DNA of 64,000 bases from Pagrus major (Eukaryota; Chordata; Actinopteri; Spariformes; Sparidae), in contig NC_133230.1 of the NCBI RefSeq assembly GCF_040436345.1, positions 17,680,197 to 17,744,196 on the forward strand, read 5' to 3'. Under the pieces are notes generated by a model that saw only the letters and a list, made by a program, of their open reading frames with translations, did not search any database and was not told the origin of the DNA. Of this stretch, positions 1 through 16,539 are shown piece by piece. The number at the start of each line of letters is the position of its first letter. The stretch's first letter is position 1. The position numbers were made by a program, and so were the translations under genes.

Positions 1-100
1 TTAGAGCCCGACCAATATATCGGTTGGCCGTTGTTATCGGCCGATATTTGCCTATCACAGATATATCGGTATCTATTTTTTTGGCGATGTGAAAACTTTA
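1..100. repeat. Dispersed fish repeat fragment with CCGATAT motifs
   Basis: The first 100 bases carry repeated palindrome-like words such as ATATATCGG and TCGGCCGATAT, starting from AGCCCGACC. I recognise this style of sequence as an interspersed repeat common in teleost genomes, but I cannot name its family. The left border is cut by the window edge or lies at base 1. Confidence 0.5.
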
Positions 101-2480
101 TTTTTAGGTGTAAACATGCAGAAAAAAATGCTTTAAGTAATAGCTATTATTAACTAATAATAACTAAATTCCCAGTGAAGTTTTCTGTGCACGGGTCTCA
201 TTTTAGAAAAATATCCTGCCTCCGTTAAACATCTTTGTCACATGTGTTTGATGACCACATTTGAAGGCTCTTTATTATTTTTAAATTATTTTTTACTCCC
301 AATATCAGTATTGACATCAGCCCAAAAAATGTATTATTGGTTGGGCTCGTGCAGGAACCGCTGTGTACACAATTATATTGATGCAATTTTAGCCATTCTT
401 GCTACTTTGAACCTGCATCTGTCAGATTTCGACTCTTGAAATATGTTCTTTAGATGATACTCGTGACTTCAATGTTTTATACAGCAGCCATGAACAGGGA
501 GATGCTTTGCTTTCTTGCTAAACTGGAGCAGCCTGCCTGCTGACCCAGGAATATTATATCACATTACTGTATACTCTATATTTAAAATCAAACCCCTTAA
601 CCTTTCTTCTTAGTGCCTACATGTAAATACTGAATATTTATGTTGTTACATTACGTTATGTACAAGTCGGGATACATATGCATGAAAAATGAATACATTG
701 AAATTTGATTCAGGAGGATTTCTTTCAGCTGCAGAAAAAGTCGAGGAGTGGGTGCAGTTTTCTGTGAAAGTGGACATTTTAAATCAAATTAAAATAACCT
801 GGCACCTGTAAACCACACACCCCTACAAATGAATGTGTGCAGCATTTTTAATAAGACTTTTCTTTAATGAAGGTGGACAGATGTGATGAGGTAGCCCACA
901 CTGCTCATAAAAAAAGCTGTTTGTGTATGATCTAAGCACCTTCCACTCCCACAGTTTACACCCCGGGAGAAGACCTCTCCTTTAATACCGGGGTGTCTCT
1001 TCTTCGATGACTCATTAAGGGGTATACGTGTCTCTAAAAATGTCTGCATTCATCCTGGGCACCTGCAATCACATGAAATTAAAGGTGTTCCTGCAGTGTT
1101 TTGTCTTGTAGTCTTAAAATAGCTTGCGTGCAGCCTTGATGAGTTCCTCTGCAGTTGTCAGGCTGGGTAGGGCCAGTAGATGAATGCCTTAAAATTACTT
1201 GATCTCCATGTAAAGCACGTTTGCATCTTACATTTAAATCTGAAAACCATTTTACATATAGTCTGCTAGCCAAATGCCCTTCATATGGCCATTAACCTGG
1301 CTGTCATGACTACAAAAATTGCAGATACACAGGTACAGTGTAATCTCTGCTGAGCTCTGCAATACTCACATGATGTAAATGCATGGCAGCATGCATAATT
1401 GCATTGGAACATACCCCAATAATTTTGCCATTTTGCCTGAGTTTGAAATTAGGTTGAATGTTGCAGAGAAGTGAAAATACCAAAGCATCAAAAACTCTGA
1501 CAATTGCTTTTAAACACTGTACTGTAGATGTACAGTACATGTTGGTTTGTCATTTTTCTTTATTTCTGTGATGTTTTTAATGTTTTGTAGTACGACACTT
1601 AGGCATTCAACGCCTACAAAGATGAGCAACAGAAAAAGAAAAGAGGGAGACAAAGATGCTCACAGGCGTGCACTGCATTGCATCAGAGCGAAGTTGACAA
1701 ACGGCTTTTGTTTCTCCCCTTTTTTTTCTTTTTTTCAAGTTCATGACTGAAAAATCTCGGGGTCCCCGCTGAGTTGGAGATGCATGTGCCGGTGCTGCAG
1801 CCGCTCTTCGATTTCCCCCCAGCTTTGCAGAGTCATCCTGGCAGGGGAATCGCGAGGAGACCGGCCCTTTCCCAGATCACCTGCAAATATCTCACCTTAT
1901 CTCTCTGAGTCTTTATTTCTGTCTCGCTCTCTTCCTCTCTTGTGTTGGCATATCCCTGACCACTTTCTCTTTTTCTCCCTCCCCATCTTTTGTTTTCAGT
2001 TTGACCTTCACGAGGAGCACACAACCTTCCTGTCAGCTCAGTCTGCTTTTCTTACAGAGAAGAAGGGATGAGCAGGGCGGTAGTAAGGGCAGCTCCCTCA
2101 GTATTCAGGATCATTATGGGCTTTTTTTTGTCATTCCTGCAGAGTACGAGGAAAGTCTGAAACTAAGTTCACAGAGAGGCACTGCACCATAAGGGCTGAG
2201 GGCAGATTCAATGCGTGCCATATAGACTAAAAGTTCCCTCAGGCTACACTGTTATGGAGCATAAGTATTGATGTGTCTCATGGAAGCAGCATTGCAGAGT
2301 GATGAGATCCTGTACAAGGTGTGTCCTGCAGTGCTTTCTTTTTTTTCTTCTAGAGAGTGGGTGTGGCTAACATCTTCACTGCACCAAGGCAAAACTTCCT
2401 CTGGAAATATATATTAATATATCTGTGCGATGGGTCAGTCGCAAGCTAGAGCAGCCGACACAAAGTACTGCACCCCACAC
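101..2480. other. Intergenic DNA downstream of gjd2
   Basis: No convincing coding sequence. Open frames here are short, lack splice-site support and match no family that I recognise. The stretch is AT-rich, with homopolymer T runs and a pyrimidine-rich part around 1690-2000. Confidence 0.6.
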
Positions 2481-2489
2481 ATTTCTGGT

Positions 2490-3740
2490 GTACATGAATC
2501 CCACTTTTATTTTCCACAGAAAACAAAAGATGTTTGCTTTTTTTATTTTCTGGTCTGTTTTCGGTTACATTTAAAACCATCCTATGAAAAACTGTAGCAC
2601 CAGAGCAGATTTCTATTGCCCATTCTTTGATAAAAATCTCAAATTTGTGCTATGTTTCCAGTTTTTTTTCTTTTTTTTCAACAGCTTTGATTGGGGAGAG
2701 ACATTTACTTGTTGTATATAAAAAAGTAGCATTTCTTTTTCCAGTCATTTTTTTTTTTGCAAAATAAAACAGAGAGAACTGTATATCATTTATAATTTTT
2801 TTTCTTCATTTAAATCACAACAAATACATTTAAAGCAAATAAAAAAATCGGGCGGCATTTAGCATAATCCAAGCAGGGAATCAGCTTTTCATGATGATTA
2901 TTATATATTTATATATTTATATGTATACATATATATTATGTTTATATACAAGTATGGCACTTGATTACACAAAAGCAAGAAGAAAAAAACACTTCACAAA
3001 TAAAAGCAGTGGGCGCTTTGGTGTGTCATAAATTAAGGAAGTCACAGACGTTAGCGTTTGCAGCAAATTCACCAGATACTGTTTTGCAAGTCAGCTATAA
3101 AGCAATGGAATGGTTACATATGTTAAGGTCAGTGGTGCAACACAGGCAACAAAACAAAAAAAAACATGAATGATGTGTTTCAACTCTGTAAGGATTTATA
3201 TCTATGCATATATAAATCTGGATGATGATAGATTTTTTTTTTCCTTTAACCACTGTGTGTATGGTGCCATTTAATTAGGTTGGTGCCAAAAAAAAGACAA
3301 AAAAAATAGATGGAAAGAAAAGAAAAACATGTCTTAAAAACACCATCAGGTCAGTAGCACATTTTGGATAAGGTCAGGCCCTCAAGTGTTCACCTCTTAG
3401 TGCAAATTTTTGCATTTACTCTCTCTTCAAGTAGCAACAGAGCAGCCCACAAGGAGTAAATATGTGAACACGTTAACATGGTCTCCATTTAGCATCTTAC
3501 ATAGAGTATAAACGTTACTAAAAAGTTGCATCAGTGCAATAATAAATAAGTAAACAAACGTGTAATCCACGCTTGCCATGATGTCCCTTAAAAGACCAAC
3601 AAATCAAAAAAATCTGCCCACTCTTGAAGTCATGACACGATATTAGGCGTGCGGAGCTGTCCATCATGTCCATCATGTTTATTTTTTACACGTTTTCCCC
3701 CCTTCATCCTCCTCTTCCTCCTCCTCCTCCTCCTCCTCTC
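2490..3740 (-). other. gjd2: Probable 3' UTR of gjd2
   Basis: The AT-rich sequence after the gjd2 stop codon contains no other gene. Directly after the stop, the transcript strand has a purine tract of GGA/GAG repeats (3708-3739). The region ends near a polyadenylation hexamer at 2506-2511. The extent is inferred from that signal, not from transcript data. Confidence 0.45.
2506..2511 (-). terminator. gjd2: Candidate polyadenylation signal of gjd2
   Basis: AATAAA on the minus strand, about 1.2 kb after the stop codon. It is followed some 25-30 bases later by the GT-rich run TGTGTGGGGTG, a typical downstream element. Another AATAAA lies at 2542-2547. Confidence 0.45.
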
Positions 3741-5830
<2,090 letters not shown>

Positions 5831-6384
5831 ATTTCAGATTTGTTTATAGCGTGCGCCATTCAGTGGACAACGGACGGTTGTGTCCGGAGTGTTTTAGCCT
5901 TTCGTGCGCTGACTTTATACATTTTTTTGCATGGGTGGCTCCACGTGAGATTCACGCCCCTAACCCTGGCTGTATTGTTATCATAGTCAAGTGAGTGAGC
6001 CACAGAGCCACATGTGCACTACATGTAACATTATACATCCTTCCAGGACAGGGCTTGTGGACGGACCGTGTCTTAGGAGCAATGGTCAAGGTGACTCTTG
6101 CATGTGTTTTTGACTTATCAGGGATAGACAGAGAGTTCAGTACAACCATATCACACCAAAACCTATTGGTTCATGCCTATATGTGCAAACTATGGCTTTA
6201 TAAATGGACCCGATGGGGTGAATTTGTTGCCTCTCATGCCCTGAGGCACCCCCCTCCCCATGTCGCAGGCTGCTGGCCCGGCTGGTAGAGCTGCAGTCTC
6301 CACCTCGGGCAAAGATGATGCTCTGGATACAGTGACAGAGTGAAAGTACCATCCGAGTTGCTAATCGCTTTACAGGGCAACCTG

Positions 6385-6426
6385 CCTCTCTCTCTCTCTC
6401 CCTCTCTCCCCCCCCCTCTCTGTCTG
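6385..6426. repeat. CT-rich simple repeat
   Basis: Run of CT dinucleotides interrupted by C tracts. Confidence 0.85.
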
Positions 6427-6698
6427 TGTGGAGGTTTAAAAATAGAAACAAAATATGTGACCCCGCCCTGCATATTGTTCTGAGATTTGATCAACTTATG
6501 GCTCTGCATTGTTTGCGCGCACTATTATTAGATCATAGTGTGTTTTGGCACCATTCATGTCAGCGTTATTACTCAAGTGTGAGGTTCCACTATGGATTTG
6601 TCACAATAAACTTCTTCTGGATGTCTAATAGCCATTTTTTCTTGATAAACATAGTTTGATTATTTCTAATCTAAATATATAGGCTACTGCAGTTAATA

Positions 6699-6740
6699 TT
6701 ATTATTGTTGTTATTGTTGTTGTTGTTGTTGTTGTTGTTA
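6699..6740. repeat. TTA/TTG trinucleotide microsatellite
   Basis: TTA units pass into at least nine TTG units. Confidence 0.85.
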
Positions 6741-7086
6741 TTTACAGATGGGCAGTGTGAGCTTGCAGGTGCGGATTACCGATCACGTGACGTGCCAGTG
6801 GTGTTTCCACCGAAACTTTGCGCGGCTAATTTCTCATGAGGTGGCTTATCCTCTCCGCTCACTGTAATCTTTTCTAATTCAAATCTTTAATAACCTTTAC
6901 TCATCAGTCACGTGACCAAAGGACAGAGCCTTTCTGCCTCCGAGAGACACAGAGAGAGAGAGAGAGAAAGAGAGAGGGTGGAGAGATTTTTTTTAATCAG
7001 ATCCTGAATAAACACATCATTTTTCAGATTTCAACTGAAAATAAAAAAAAATAAAAAAATGCAATTTCTGTAAGACCCAGTTTTCG

Positions 7087-7092
7087 TTTATT
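7087..7092 (-). terminator. actc1: Polyadenylation signal of actc1
   Basis: AATAAA on the minus strand, about 140 bases after the actc1 stop codon. No better hexamer lies between. This gives a compact 3' UTR of about 160 bases (roughly 7065-7231), which includes a C-rich part just after the stop. Confidence 0.7.
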
Positions 7093-7231
7093 TATAAAGC
7101 TATACATATCCACATATAAATTGCACTTGTAAACAAAAAAAAAAGATTGACGACAACACAAGAGCCATGAATTGGGTTGTTGGCACAGAAGGAGGGAGGG
7201 GAAGGGGGGGTTCGGGGTGCAGTCTGGCGCT

Positions 7232-9752
<2,521 letters not shown>

Positions 9753-10107
9753 TCACACAACACAAAAACAACACAAATGAGGTTGTTTTTGTGGACAAAC
9801 AACACAGGAAAGGGTGGTTAGGTTATTACACTGGTGTGCTATGGAAGTGTATGTTTTAGGATAGGGTTAGTATGTCGGATTTTCTTTGTCGGATTTGTTT
9901 TTGTATTCACAACAACTATAATCCGCAACAGAAAAGATATTGATGAACAAACAGATCGATGTGGTGAGATGATCCGTTTATGATTAGATTATGAGATCTG
10001 GTTATAGGCTAAGGTTGAAGTGTTAAAATCCTGTATCCATCCTCCTGTGATAAATCCACTGGTTGGCCCTTTTCAGTCCTCCTTCAGTCAGCCGTGCAGC
10101 TACTCAC

Positions 10108-10135
10108 CAGATCAGCACCAGGCGCCGGATCTTGA
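10108..10135 (-). other. actc1: Probable non-coding first exon of actc1
   Basis: A strong donor, CTG|GTGAGTA, lies at 10108/10107, and the TATA box at 10159-10164 predicts transcription start near 10130-10135. Together they suggest a very short untranslated first exon joined to 9657. Vertebrate muscle actin genes normally have such an exon. The exact 5' end is inferred. Confidence 0.5.
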
Positions 10136-10158
10136 CTGTGTAAACCACGTCGGGCCAA

Positions 10159-10164
10159 TTTATA
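10159..10164 (-). promoter_or_regulatory. actc1: TATA box of actc1
   Basis: TATAAA on the minus strand within GGGGTATAAATTGG, about 50 bases before the first-exon donor and 45 bases from the proximal CArG box. Confidence 0.7.
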
Positions 10165-10204
10165 CCCCGCCAAGCGTCTGTGAGAAGGGGTCGCACCGCT
10201 CGGC

Positions 10205-10214
10205 CCATATTTGG
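10205..10214 (-). promoter_or_regulatory. actc1: Proximal CArG box (SRF site) of actc1
   Basis: CCAAATATGG on the minus strand is a perfect CC(A/T)6GG serum-response-factor site about 75 bases upstream of the inferred start. This is the classic position in cardiac and skeletal actin promoters. Confidence 0.75.
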
Positions 10215-10244
10215 TAGCCCACTGCCCCATTGACAACAGCCACT

Positions 10245-10310
10245 CCATGAATGGCACGACAAGGAGAGGGAAATCCCGCGTGGACATCTGTGCCTGCCGC
10301 CCATGTATGG
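10245..10310 (-). promoter_or_regulatory. actc1: Two distal CArG-like boxes and an E-box
   Basis: CCATGAATGG (10245-10254) and CCATGTATGG (10301-10310) each differ from the CArG consensus at one position. An E-box CATCTG lies between them (10285-10290). Repeated CArG-like boxes are usual in sarcomeric actin promoters. Individual function is inferred. Confidence 0.5.
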
Positions 10311-10940
10311 GGGACAGACAATGACAGGCTTCCTTTTGATGTATTTCACACCCATAAATCAAGAAAATGAAACTGAAAAACCCCAATGTCTGTAGAATAG
10401 CGACAATGTGACACAGTTCTGCTTAACGCCAGTATAATATCCCTATAAAATTGGCAAAGGCTAACTGTATAAAACGCCAATTGAAGGACACAGGCCACAA
10501 TCAGCAGAATTAATGGACTTAAAATTGGATGAGATTAAGTTCTTCCTCTTAACTCAAGTTTAAAAGAACTTCTGGAGTCACAAATCTTCTTGCACTGCCT
10601 TCATAAACCTAAGCCACATCAACTGCATCTAAAACAAGGGTCTGGTGAAGTGTAAAATGAATAAAAATGCACAGCTTTTTTGTTATTCTAAACCAGTGGT
10701 ACTCAAAGTGAGGTCTTGGGTCCTTTTGGGGGTCCCCAGAAAAAAGGCGAATGATGTACTTTCACACTCAAAAATCAGAGAACAGTTTCTCTAAAACATT
10801 GACTTTATTTCAATCACACATACAATTTCCAACTATTATATTATACAAGTTTAAAGCTGATTTTTACATAAAGCACATATATCATTTAATGCAAAGTATT
10901 TCTATCATGTTGAGTCAATGGTTAATGCAATTTTTATTTT

Positions 10941-10997
10941 AAGTTTTATACATAAAAGTAATACATAACATATGGATTACTTTTATGTATAATACTT
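10941..10997. repeat. Perfect-stem inverted repeat inside the hAT element
   Basis: Arms at 10941-10962 and 10976-10997 are complementary over 22 bases with one mismatch, around a 13-base spacer. The core TATACATAAAAGTAAT is an exact 16-base match. Confidence 0.85.
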
Positions 10998-11061
10998 GAA
11001 AAATTGCTGCAGGTCCATCCATATACTACACAGTGACAGAATGTAATTAGTATTAGGTCGC

Positions 11062-11220
11062 CCCATGTTCAGAGGCTGTGTCCTCGCCGCAGTGGCCCAG
11101 GATTCGAGTCCATCCTGTAGCCCATTGCTGCATGTCATCCCTCTTGCTCTCTCTCTCCCTGTGTCCTGTCACTCTTCACCTGTCTCATCTAGTAAAACCA
11201 CAAAAAGGTCAAACAACAAA
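11062..11220 (+). repeat. tRNA-derived SINE fragment nested in the hAT element
   Basis: GGATTCGAGTCC at about 11100 resembles a pol III B box. It is followed by TGCTGCATGTCATCCCTCTT, CT-rich sequence, and an A-rich tail (AAAACCACAAAAAGGTCAAA). I recognise this as the body of a SINE common in percomorph fish. Its exact borders are uncertain. Confidence 0.7.
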
Positions 11221-11356
11221 AAAACTTTCTGGATTAAAACATCTCAAAGCAAAATCCTTATCAGATGAGATGGACAAAATCTTTTCAAATCGGTCCGATT
11301 TGTGTTAGTTTAGGGGTCCTTGATGTGGAAAAAGTTTGAGAGCCATTGTTCTAAAC

Positions 11357-14300
11357 ATTATTATTATTCCATTTGTATTGTGTCTGTGTTTCTGGATAGG
11401 TCTCCTGAGTTTAGACTGGCAGGACACATGTAGCCCTACAGTACCAAATGGAGAGACCACTTGTGCCACACAGCTGGTGTCAGCAGCTGTTAGAGGCTCC
11501 AAACCCCACATTTCAGACGGGGAAGCCACTGCTGCAGACCAAACATTCTCCTTTTAGTACAGTGTGATCCCCACTGAAAACTGTTGTCATCGAATTTCAG
11601 GATAAGCGTGCACACGAGCGAAAGGACTGGGCTCACCATATGGCAAATGAAAAGATATTTTTTGCAGATACATTTGCATAAAATCAATGAGTTTCCATGA
11701 TTATAATGAGCTGCGTGGACTTTATTGACGTGGTGGCCATGTGAAAGGCTCCACATATGGAAATGTTTTAAAAAATGATTAAAATTCATGCTTTAGTCAT
11801 GCTCTCTGGTCTTTCCATTTGCATTTTTCTGCTTTTATTGACGCATTCTAGAGAAACCAGACATGTACTAAAACATTTTCAATGTCAGAAAAAACTAGAC
11901 CATGAATGTGCAGTCAAAAATATAACAGGGAGAAATGCTTTGGCCTGAGTATAATATCAAAGGTTATCTCAGTGCATTGGATTTATTCTCCTTGGCGTAT
12001 TTGTCTTCCTCTGTCCGAACATATCCTGGTACCTCAAACACCAACCACTGGCCGAGTAATTACCTTTTTATGTAATAAAAGTAGAGGTAATGTAATCCTC
12101 CGCAAACCTTTACAGATAAATCAAAAGCAATGCTGATACCATTTGTTTTCCCCCTCCCCTGACATCAAAACAATGAAGAAAAAGGAACATCTCTTGTTGT
12201 GACACATGCCATATTCTTTCTTTATTCCTGCACTGAGGAAAGAACAAGACACAGGAAATGACATTGCCGGTTTACTTGAAACAGACGGCGAGCGAGCTCT
12301 GAAGGCTGTGAAATAACATTGGCTAAGAGCAGTGGATGGTCCCACCACAAGGAGGACAAGACAAAAGGGCACAGCGAGCCATGAATCATATGTTGCTGTC
12401 ACCCGACCCCGAGCCATAACCCTTCACTGTGTGACTCTTTGTTTTGGTCTTATGTAATGAATGGTAGGCTGTGGTCTGCTTTGAGCATCCTTTTGCCCCA
12501 GTATTCAAATAATGCTAACATTTTATGACCGCAGCTTAGTGAAGTCTGTCTGTGGAGAACAGAACTGTAAAGATCAAGAGGGAAAGGTGAGCGACTACTT
12601 TCAACATGTCCTTGCGCCTTAATATTAAACCCCTTTAAAAAAAAAAGTTATTTCAGTGCTTACCTTTTTTCCCAGAGCTCTCATTGGTGTAAAAGGCCTC
12701 ATGCCAGTGCCTGGATTAGACGCAGACACACTTGGACGCTGCTCAAATAGTCCTGTAGTGTGACTTTCACGTTAGTTGCTGCTGCTACTGAGTTTAAATC
12801 ATTGTGGCATGATCATTCTCCTCCTACCTTACACCCCCCAGGAGATCCTGCTCATTACACAGCAGTAGAGATGAGATAATAAGGACAAAACTGTCCAGAA
12901 CAAAAAAACATATTGATTTTCAATGGGAATTTCACATCATAAACAGAGTACAAACCCTTTTAAAGAACCCTGAGGGGAAGTCATTTGCCTGATGCAGGCA
13001 AGGTTTTGTACCTAAATCAATAATGTGCACATATATAGGAATGTCCCCACGCTGGATTGTAGCATTTGAGCTGTTCATCAAAAAAACGCGCTCAATACAA
13101 ATGGTCTGAAAGCACTTTGTTCTTTTCCAACATGGCGCATTTATCTGTGTTGAGCGTCCGGGGCCATTTAAAGGTCACAGCAGAAAGAAGACATATTGCT
13201 CAGTGAAAATTGGGTGTCCTCTCTCTGGCCCGCGCGCTGCATACTGAGTGACAAGCTGCTGGCTCATGTTGAAGTCTTCCGTTGGCTACCTCAAAGGAGA
13301 ACAGAGCTTGGATCCCTGTCAGTTTGGCTGCAGTCATACAGAAAAATGGTTGGCCATTCATTATCAGCAATTCTCTCCACAGTCTCTAGACATGTCTCAC
13401 TTTCCTAAAATGCACAGTTTTTTTAAAAATAGTTTTATGATCATCTGTTATGCAGTTGGCTCATGGGAAACGCATGTTAGGACAACACTGAAAAGACACT
13501 CGGGACAATAAGTCTGTGCCAATAAAGAGAGTTGCAGGTTTAAGAGCTGGTGTGTGTCGATATGAAAGTTTGTATATATGTTTATTATCCAACTGCATCA
13601 TGATGGAATTCATTAAAACAAATTGTAGCATCATCAGTGCTCAAGCATTCCTAATTATCAAAGTTGGACAGGAACTACAGCTTATTATTGGGATTTTTCA
13701 TACGTAATTTACAGTGAACTGTTAATTGTATTTTATGTAAATGTAAATGTACTAACAAGAAACTTGGTATTTAATGTTGTATGTGATTCTACTTATTTTT
13801 AGATGAGACATTTTCTGATTGAAATCATCACATACGTATAACTTTTGACTGTATTTTACTTATTTTAGACAAAAAAAGGATGTTTACATTGCCTGACAGC
13901 CCTTTTTAGATGGTATGGTATTGTACAGGCGCTGATATTGAAACCAAGTCCTAGTCCTTGCCTATAATGTGTACAGTATAGACTAGGATTTGGGGTCTAT
14001 ACAATATAAATTGACTCAATAACAAGTACATTGACTCTTAACACAAGTCCCACCATATTTAAGCTCTTTACTGTAGAATTGAGTCCCCTCTAAGTTGACT
14101 AAACCCCCAAAATTCCTAGAAAAACAAAAACTGAGGACATGACTTCAGTGTCCTCAGTGGAAGCTCCGGCCCTGCACAACGCCTCCAGCCCTCATCAAAA
14201 ACAAGAAAAACTCCCTAAAGTTCCTCATTAGGAAACTAGAAACCAAGTAAAACTTCTCCTCTTGTGTCCCACTTACATTTCCTCACATAGCCGTTTACCA

Positions 14301-15454
14301 GTGTTCCCACTCCACCTTTATGTGTTTGCGAGGGTGAAATTACAGAGCAGTATGTGGTTAATTGAATGGGGAGGACTCTACCTCTCCGCTCTCTCTCCAC
14401 CTCTCTCTGCCTCCCAGGTCTCCTTGCAGCCAGTAGGAGGAGGCTTTTTCCATAGCAGGTTTAAAATCCCAATGAAAAATTCACCAGCTTGCCTCCCTCC
14501 CTCTCTCTCAGTAAGTCACCGCCAGCTTGGCTTCAAGGCCCGTCGCCTGCCGCACGCTCTGCCAAGGCTACTGTGAGGAAAAGCCGAGAAAGTTTAAAAC
14601 CGGGCAATTTTTTTTTGGCGAGTGGCTTCTATCCTCAGGACGTTTGGGAGCAGAACTGGGCAGACAAAAAAGCAATCTAACTAGGTCTCACATGACAGTC
14701 ACATAAATATTGCAGTACACATTCGGGTATTGGCCACCTCATTTCTTCTTCTTTTTTTTTTTTCAATAAATTTGTCTCAGATTATAACTACATTTATGGG
14801 GCTGTCTGAGTTTTGTCAGTCAATAGTGAGGGGTAGAAAATGAGGTTAAAAGGCGCTTTGGATTGGAAATGAAATATTCATGAGTCAAAATTTGAATAAG
14901 CTACAAAATAGACAGCTACCCAGATTTGTAGGTAGGCTGCGCAGCAAGAGTATTTTGGTACGTCTTTAGAGGGGTCCCTGAGTATTGAATCCTGAGCTAT
15001 TTTCGGTGGGAGCAGAGAATGCAGGGATCCGCTCAAAAACCGATAGGGAAGCTTGTGAGTTTTTTAAGCAAAGTACCCAAACACCACGCCTAGAGGAAGT
15101 TCAGCTAAATAGGCTTTTGCTCTCTGATAGTCTCGCATAATATTCAAACTGTTTAACTGCTTTAATTGCAATATGCATCCCCCCGTATCTGCTTCAGGGA
15201 TGCTGTTATGAAGCCAAATCTGCTCCAGCCTCTAAAGAGAATCCTTCCTTTGGGATCAATAAAGTATTGCTTTAAGTATTGCACTTTTTAATATAAATGT
15301 TTAAAAACCCTTCTTAAACTTAAATTCCAGATCAAAATGATTTAATAAGAGGAAGATTTTTATTTAGCAACGTATTCAATATTCATGAACGCTTTCCTTT
15401 AAGGGAAGGTTTTCAGAAGACATTTAAAAGATGTTAATGTTTGCTTGTCCCATC
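11357..15454. other. Intergenic DNA upstream of actc1
   Basis: No gene supported. Short open frames lack splice signals or recognisable protein. A pyrimidine-rich stretch lies at 14390-14520, and TTTGGGATCAATAAAGTATT at 15250-15269 resembles the 3' end of a fish retroelement. Distal actc1 control elements could lie here, but none can be assigned by eye. Confidence 0.5.
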
Positions 15455-15700
15455 TCAATAGGTGTGTTTCACAGCCTCGGGGCTCTAACAGCAAAGGCCC
15501 GGTCACCTGAGGACGCAAGCCAGGAATCTACGTACAACACAGTAGATCTCAGGGAACATCCATGTACAGAGGGAGTCAATAAATCCTTGATATAATCTGG
15601 AGCAAGGCCATTCAGTGCTGTAAAGTGATCAGTAAGAATTTAAAATCAATACGGAGCATAAGGGGCCGACTGCTATGACAGGAGTAATATACGGTACAAT
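15455..15700. repeat. Decayed dispersed repeat
   Basis: Words such as AACAGCAAAGGCCCGGTCAC and GGAGCAAGGCCATTCAGTGC match, in diverged form, an interspersed repeat that I know from many fish genomes. Family not assigned. Confidence 0.5.
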
Positions 15701-15713
15701 AGTGCATTATGTC

Positions 15714-15815
15714 TTTCTGAAATGTAGTGATGTTGAAATATGAAGTAGCAGAAAATGGAAATGCTCAAGTAAAGTAAAAGTACCTACAAACTGTAGTTAA
15801 GCACAATACTTTCAG
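15714..15815 (+). repeat. Dispersed repeat of the CTCAAGTAAAGTAAAAGTAC family
   Basis: Contains GTAGCAGAAAATGGAAATGC followed by CTCAAGTAAAGTAAAAGTAC. This is a very common short repeat in fish introns and intergenic DNA. A reverse-oriented piece occurs at 16815-16868, and another copy surrounds 61248-61517. Confidence 0.65.
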
Positions 15816-16539
15816 TGAGGTTAAACCAGATCTTCCCCCTCAATGTCCAGCACCGCTTGGCTTCAGGATTGTTTTCATTGATACTGTATTGCACCAGTTA
15901 TTTCGACAGATGCTTAAAATAACGGAGCAGACAAAAACCAGCAGGAAATAAAACAGTTCATGACCATTATTTTCATGAAAAATCAACTCCTGTGAGCAAC
16001 ATTAGCACTGGCCTCGAAGCTCAATAGAGCTCTACTGAAGCGAAGCCAAACGGACCCCCCCAACAGCAGCAATGCAGCCAAAGGTGACTTAAGGTCAACA
16101 AATTAGTATGTGCCAGATGAAAATGGTAATTTACCATGATATTCCTCTAAAATGTTTGGTGAAGCACAAGCGCTCCCTCCCCTGTTTGTCATGATAGCTC
16201 AGAGCACACTCGGTTGAGTCACCGGGGTTGAAACTAACAACTAGCCTTAAAGAAATGGAATTAAACATAGCCTCGTCTCCCTCTGAGAGCCCGAGTGGTA
16301 TAATAGCATGGACCTAACTTGACTTAAGGTCAAAGCTAAAGTTTCATGGCAGCTGATTTAGCACAGACAAGAAAAAAATGGGATGGAGTGCATGGAGAAT
16401 ATCAGAATATGCAACAGTGTAGTTCAGGCTTAATAAAACATGAATTGAAAACATTTATTCAACTAATAATTAATCGTGGTTTAAATAAACACTTATTTGT
16501 TGTCTCTACCACTCACACGTCTGTTTGCTAAAGCTACAG

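Larger units (their letters stand above)
5831..7064. other. Spacer between actc1 3' end and gjd2 5' end
   Basis: No coding sequence found. It holds simple repeats (CT at 6385-6426, TTA/TTG at 6699-6740, GA at 6943-6978). Two identical palindromic E-boxes, TCACGTGA, lie at 6783-6790 and 6908-6915. Being upstream of gjd2, it may carry distal gjd2 control elements. Confidence 0.5.
10694..11348. mobile_element. Non-autonomous hAT-type transposon with 8-bp target duplication
   Basis: The left end CAGTGGTACTCAAAGTGAGG and right end TTTGAGAGCCATTG are imperfect inverted repeats of the hAT/Charlie type (consensus start CAGTGGTTCTCAA). Identical 8-bp duplications TTCTAAAC flank it at 10686-10693 and 11349-11356. 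At 655 bp it has no transposase frame. It holds a SINE and a large hairpin, so it was itself hit by later insertions. Confidence 0.85.

Noticed and set aside
1784-2071. 95-codon plus-strand frame near the left end
   Set aside because: It follows a pyrimidine-rich low-complexity stretch; the Ser/Leu/Phe-rich product is what such DNA gives by chance.
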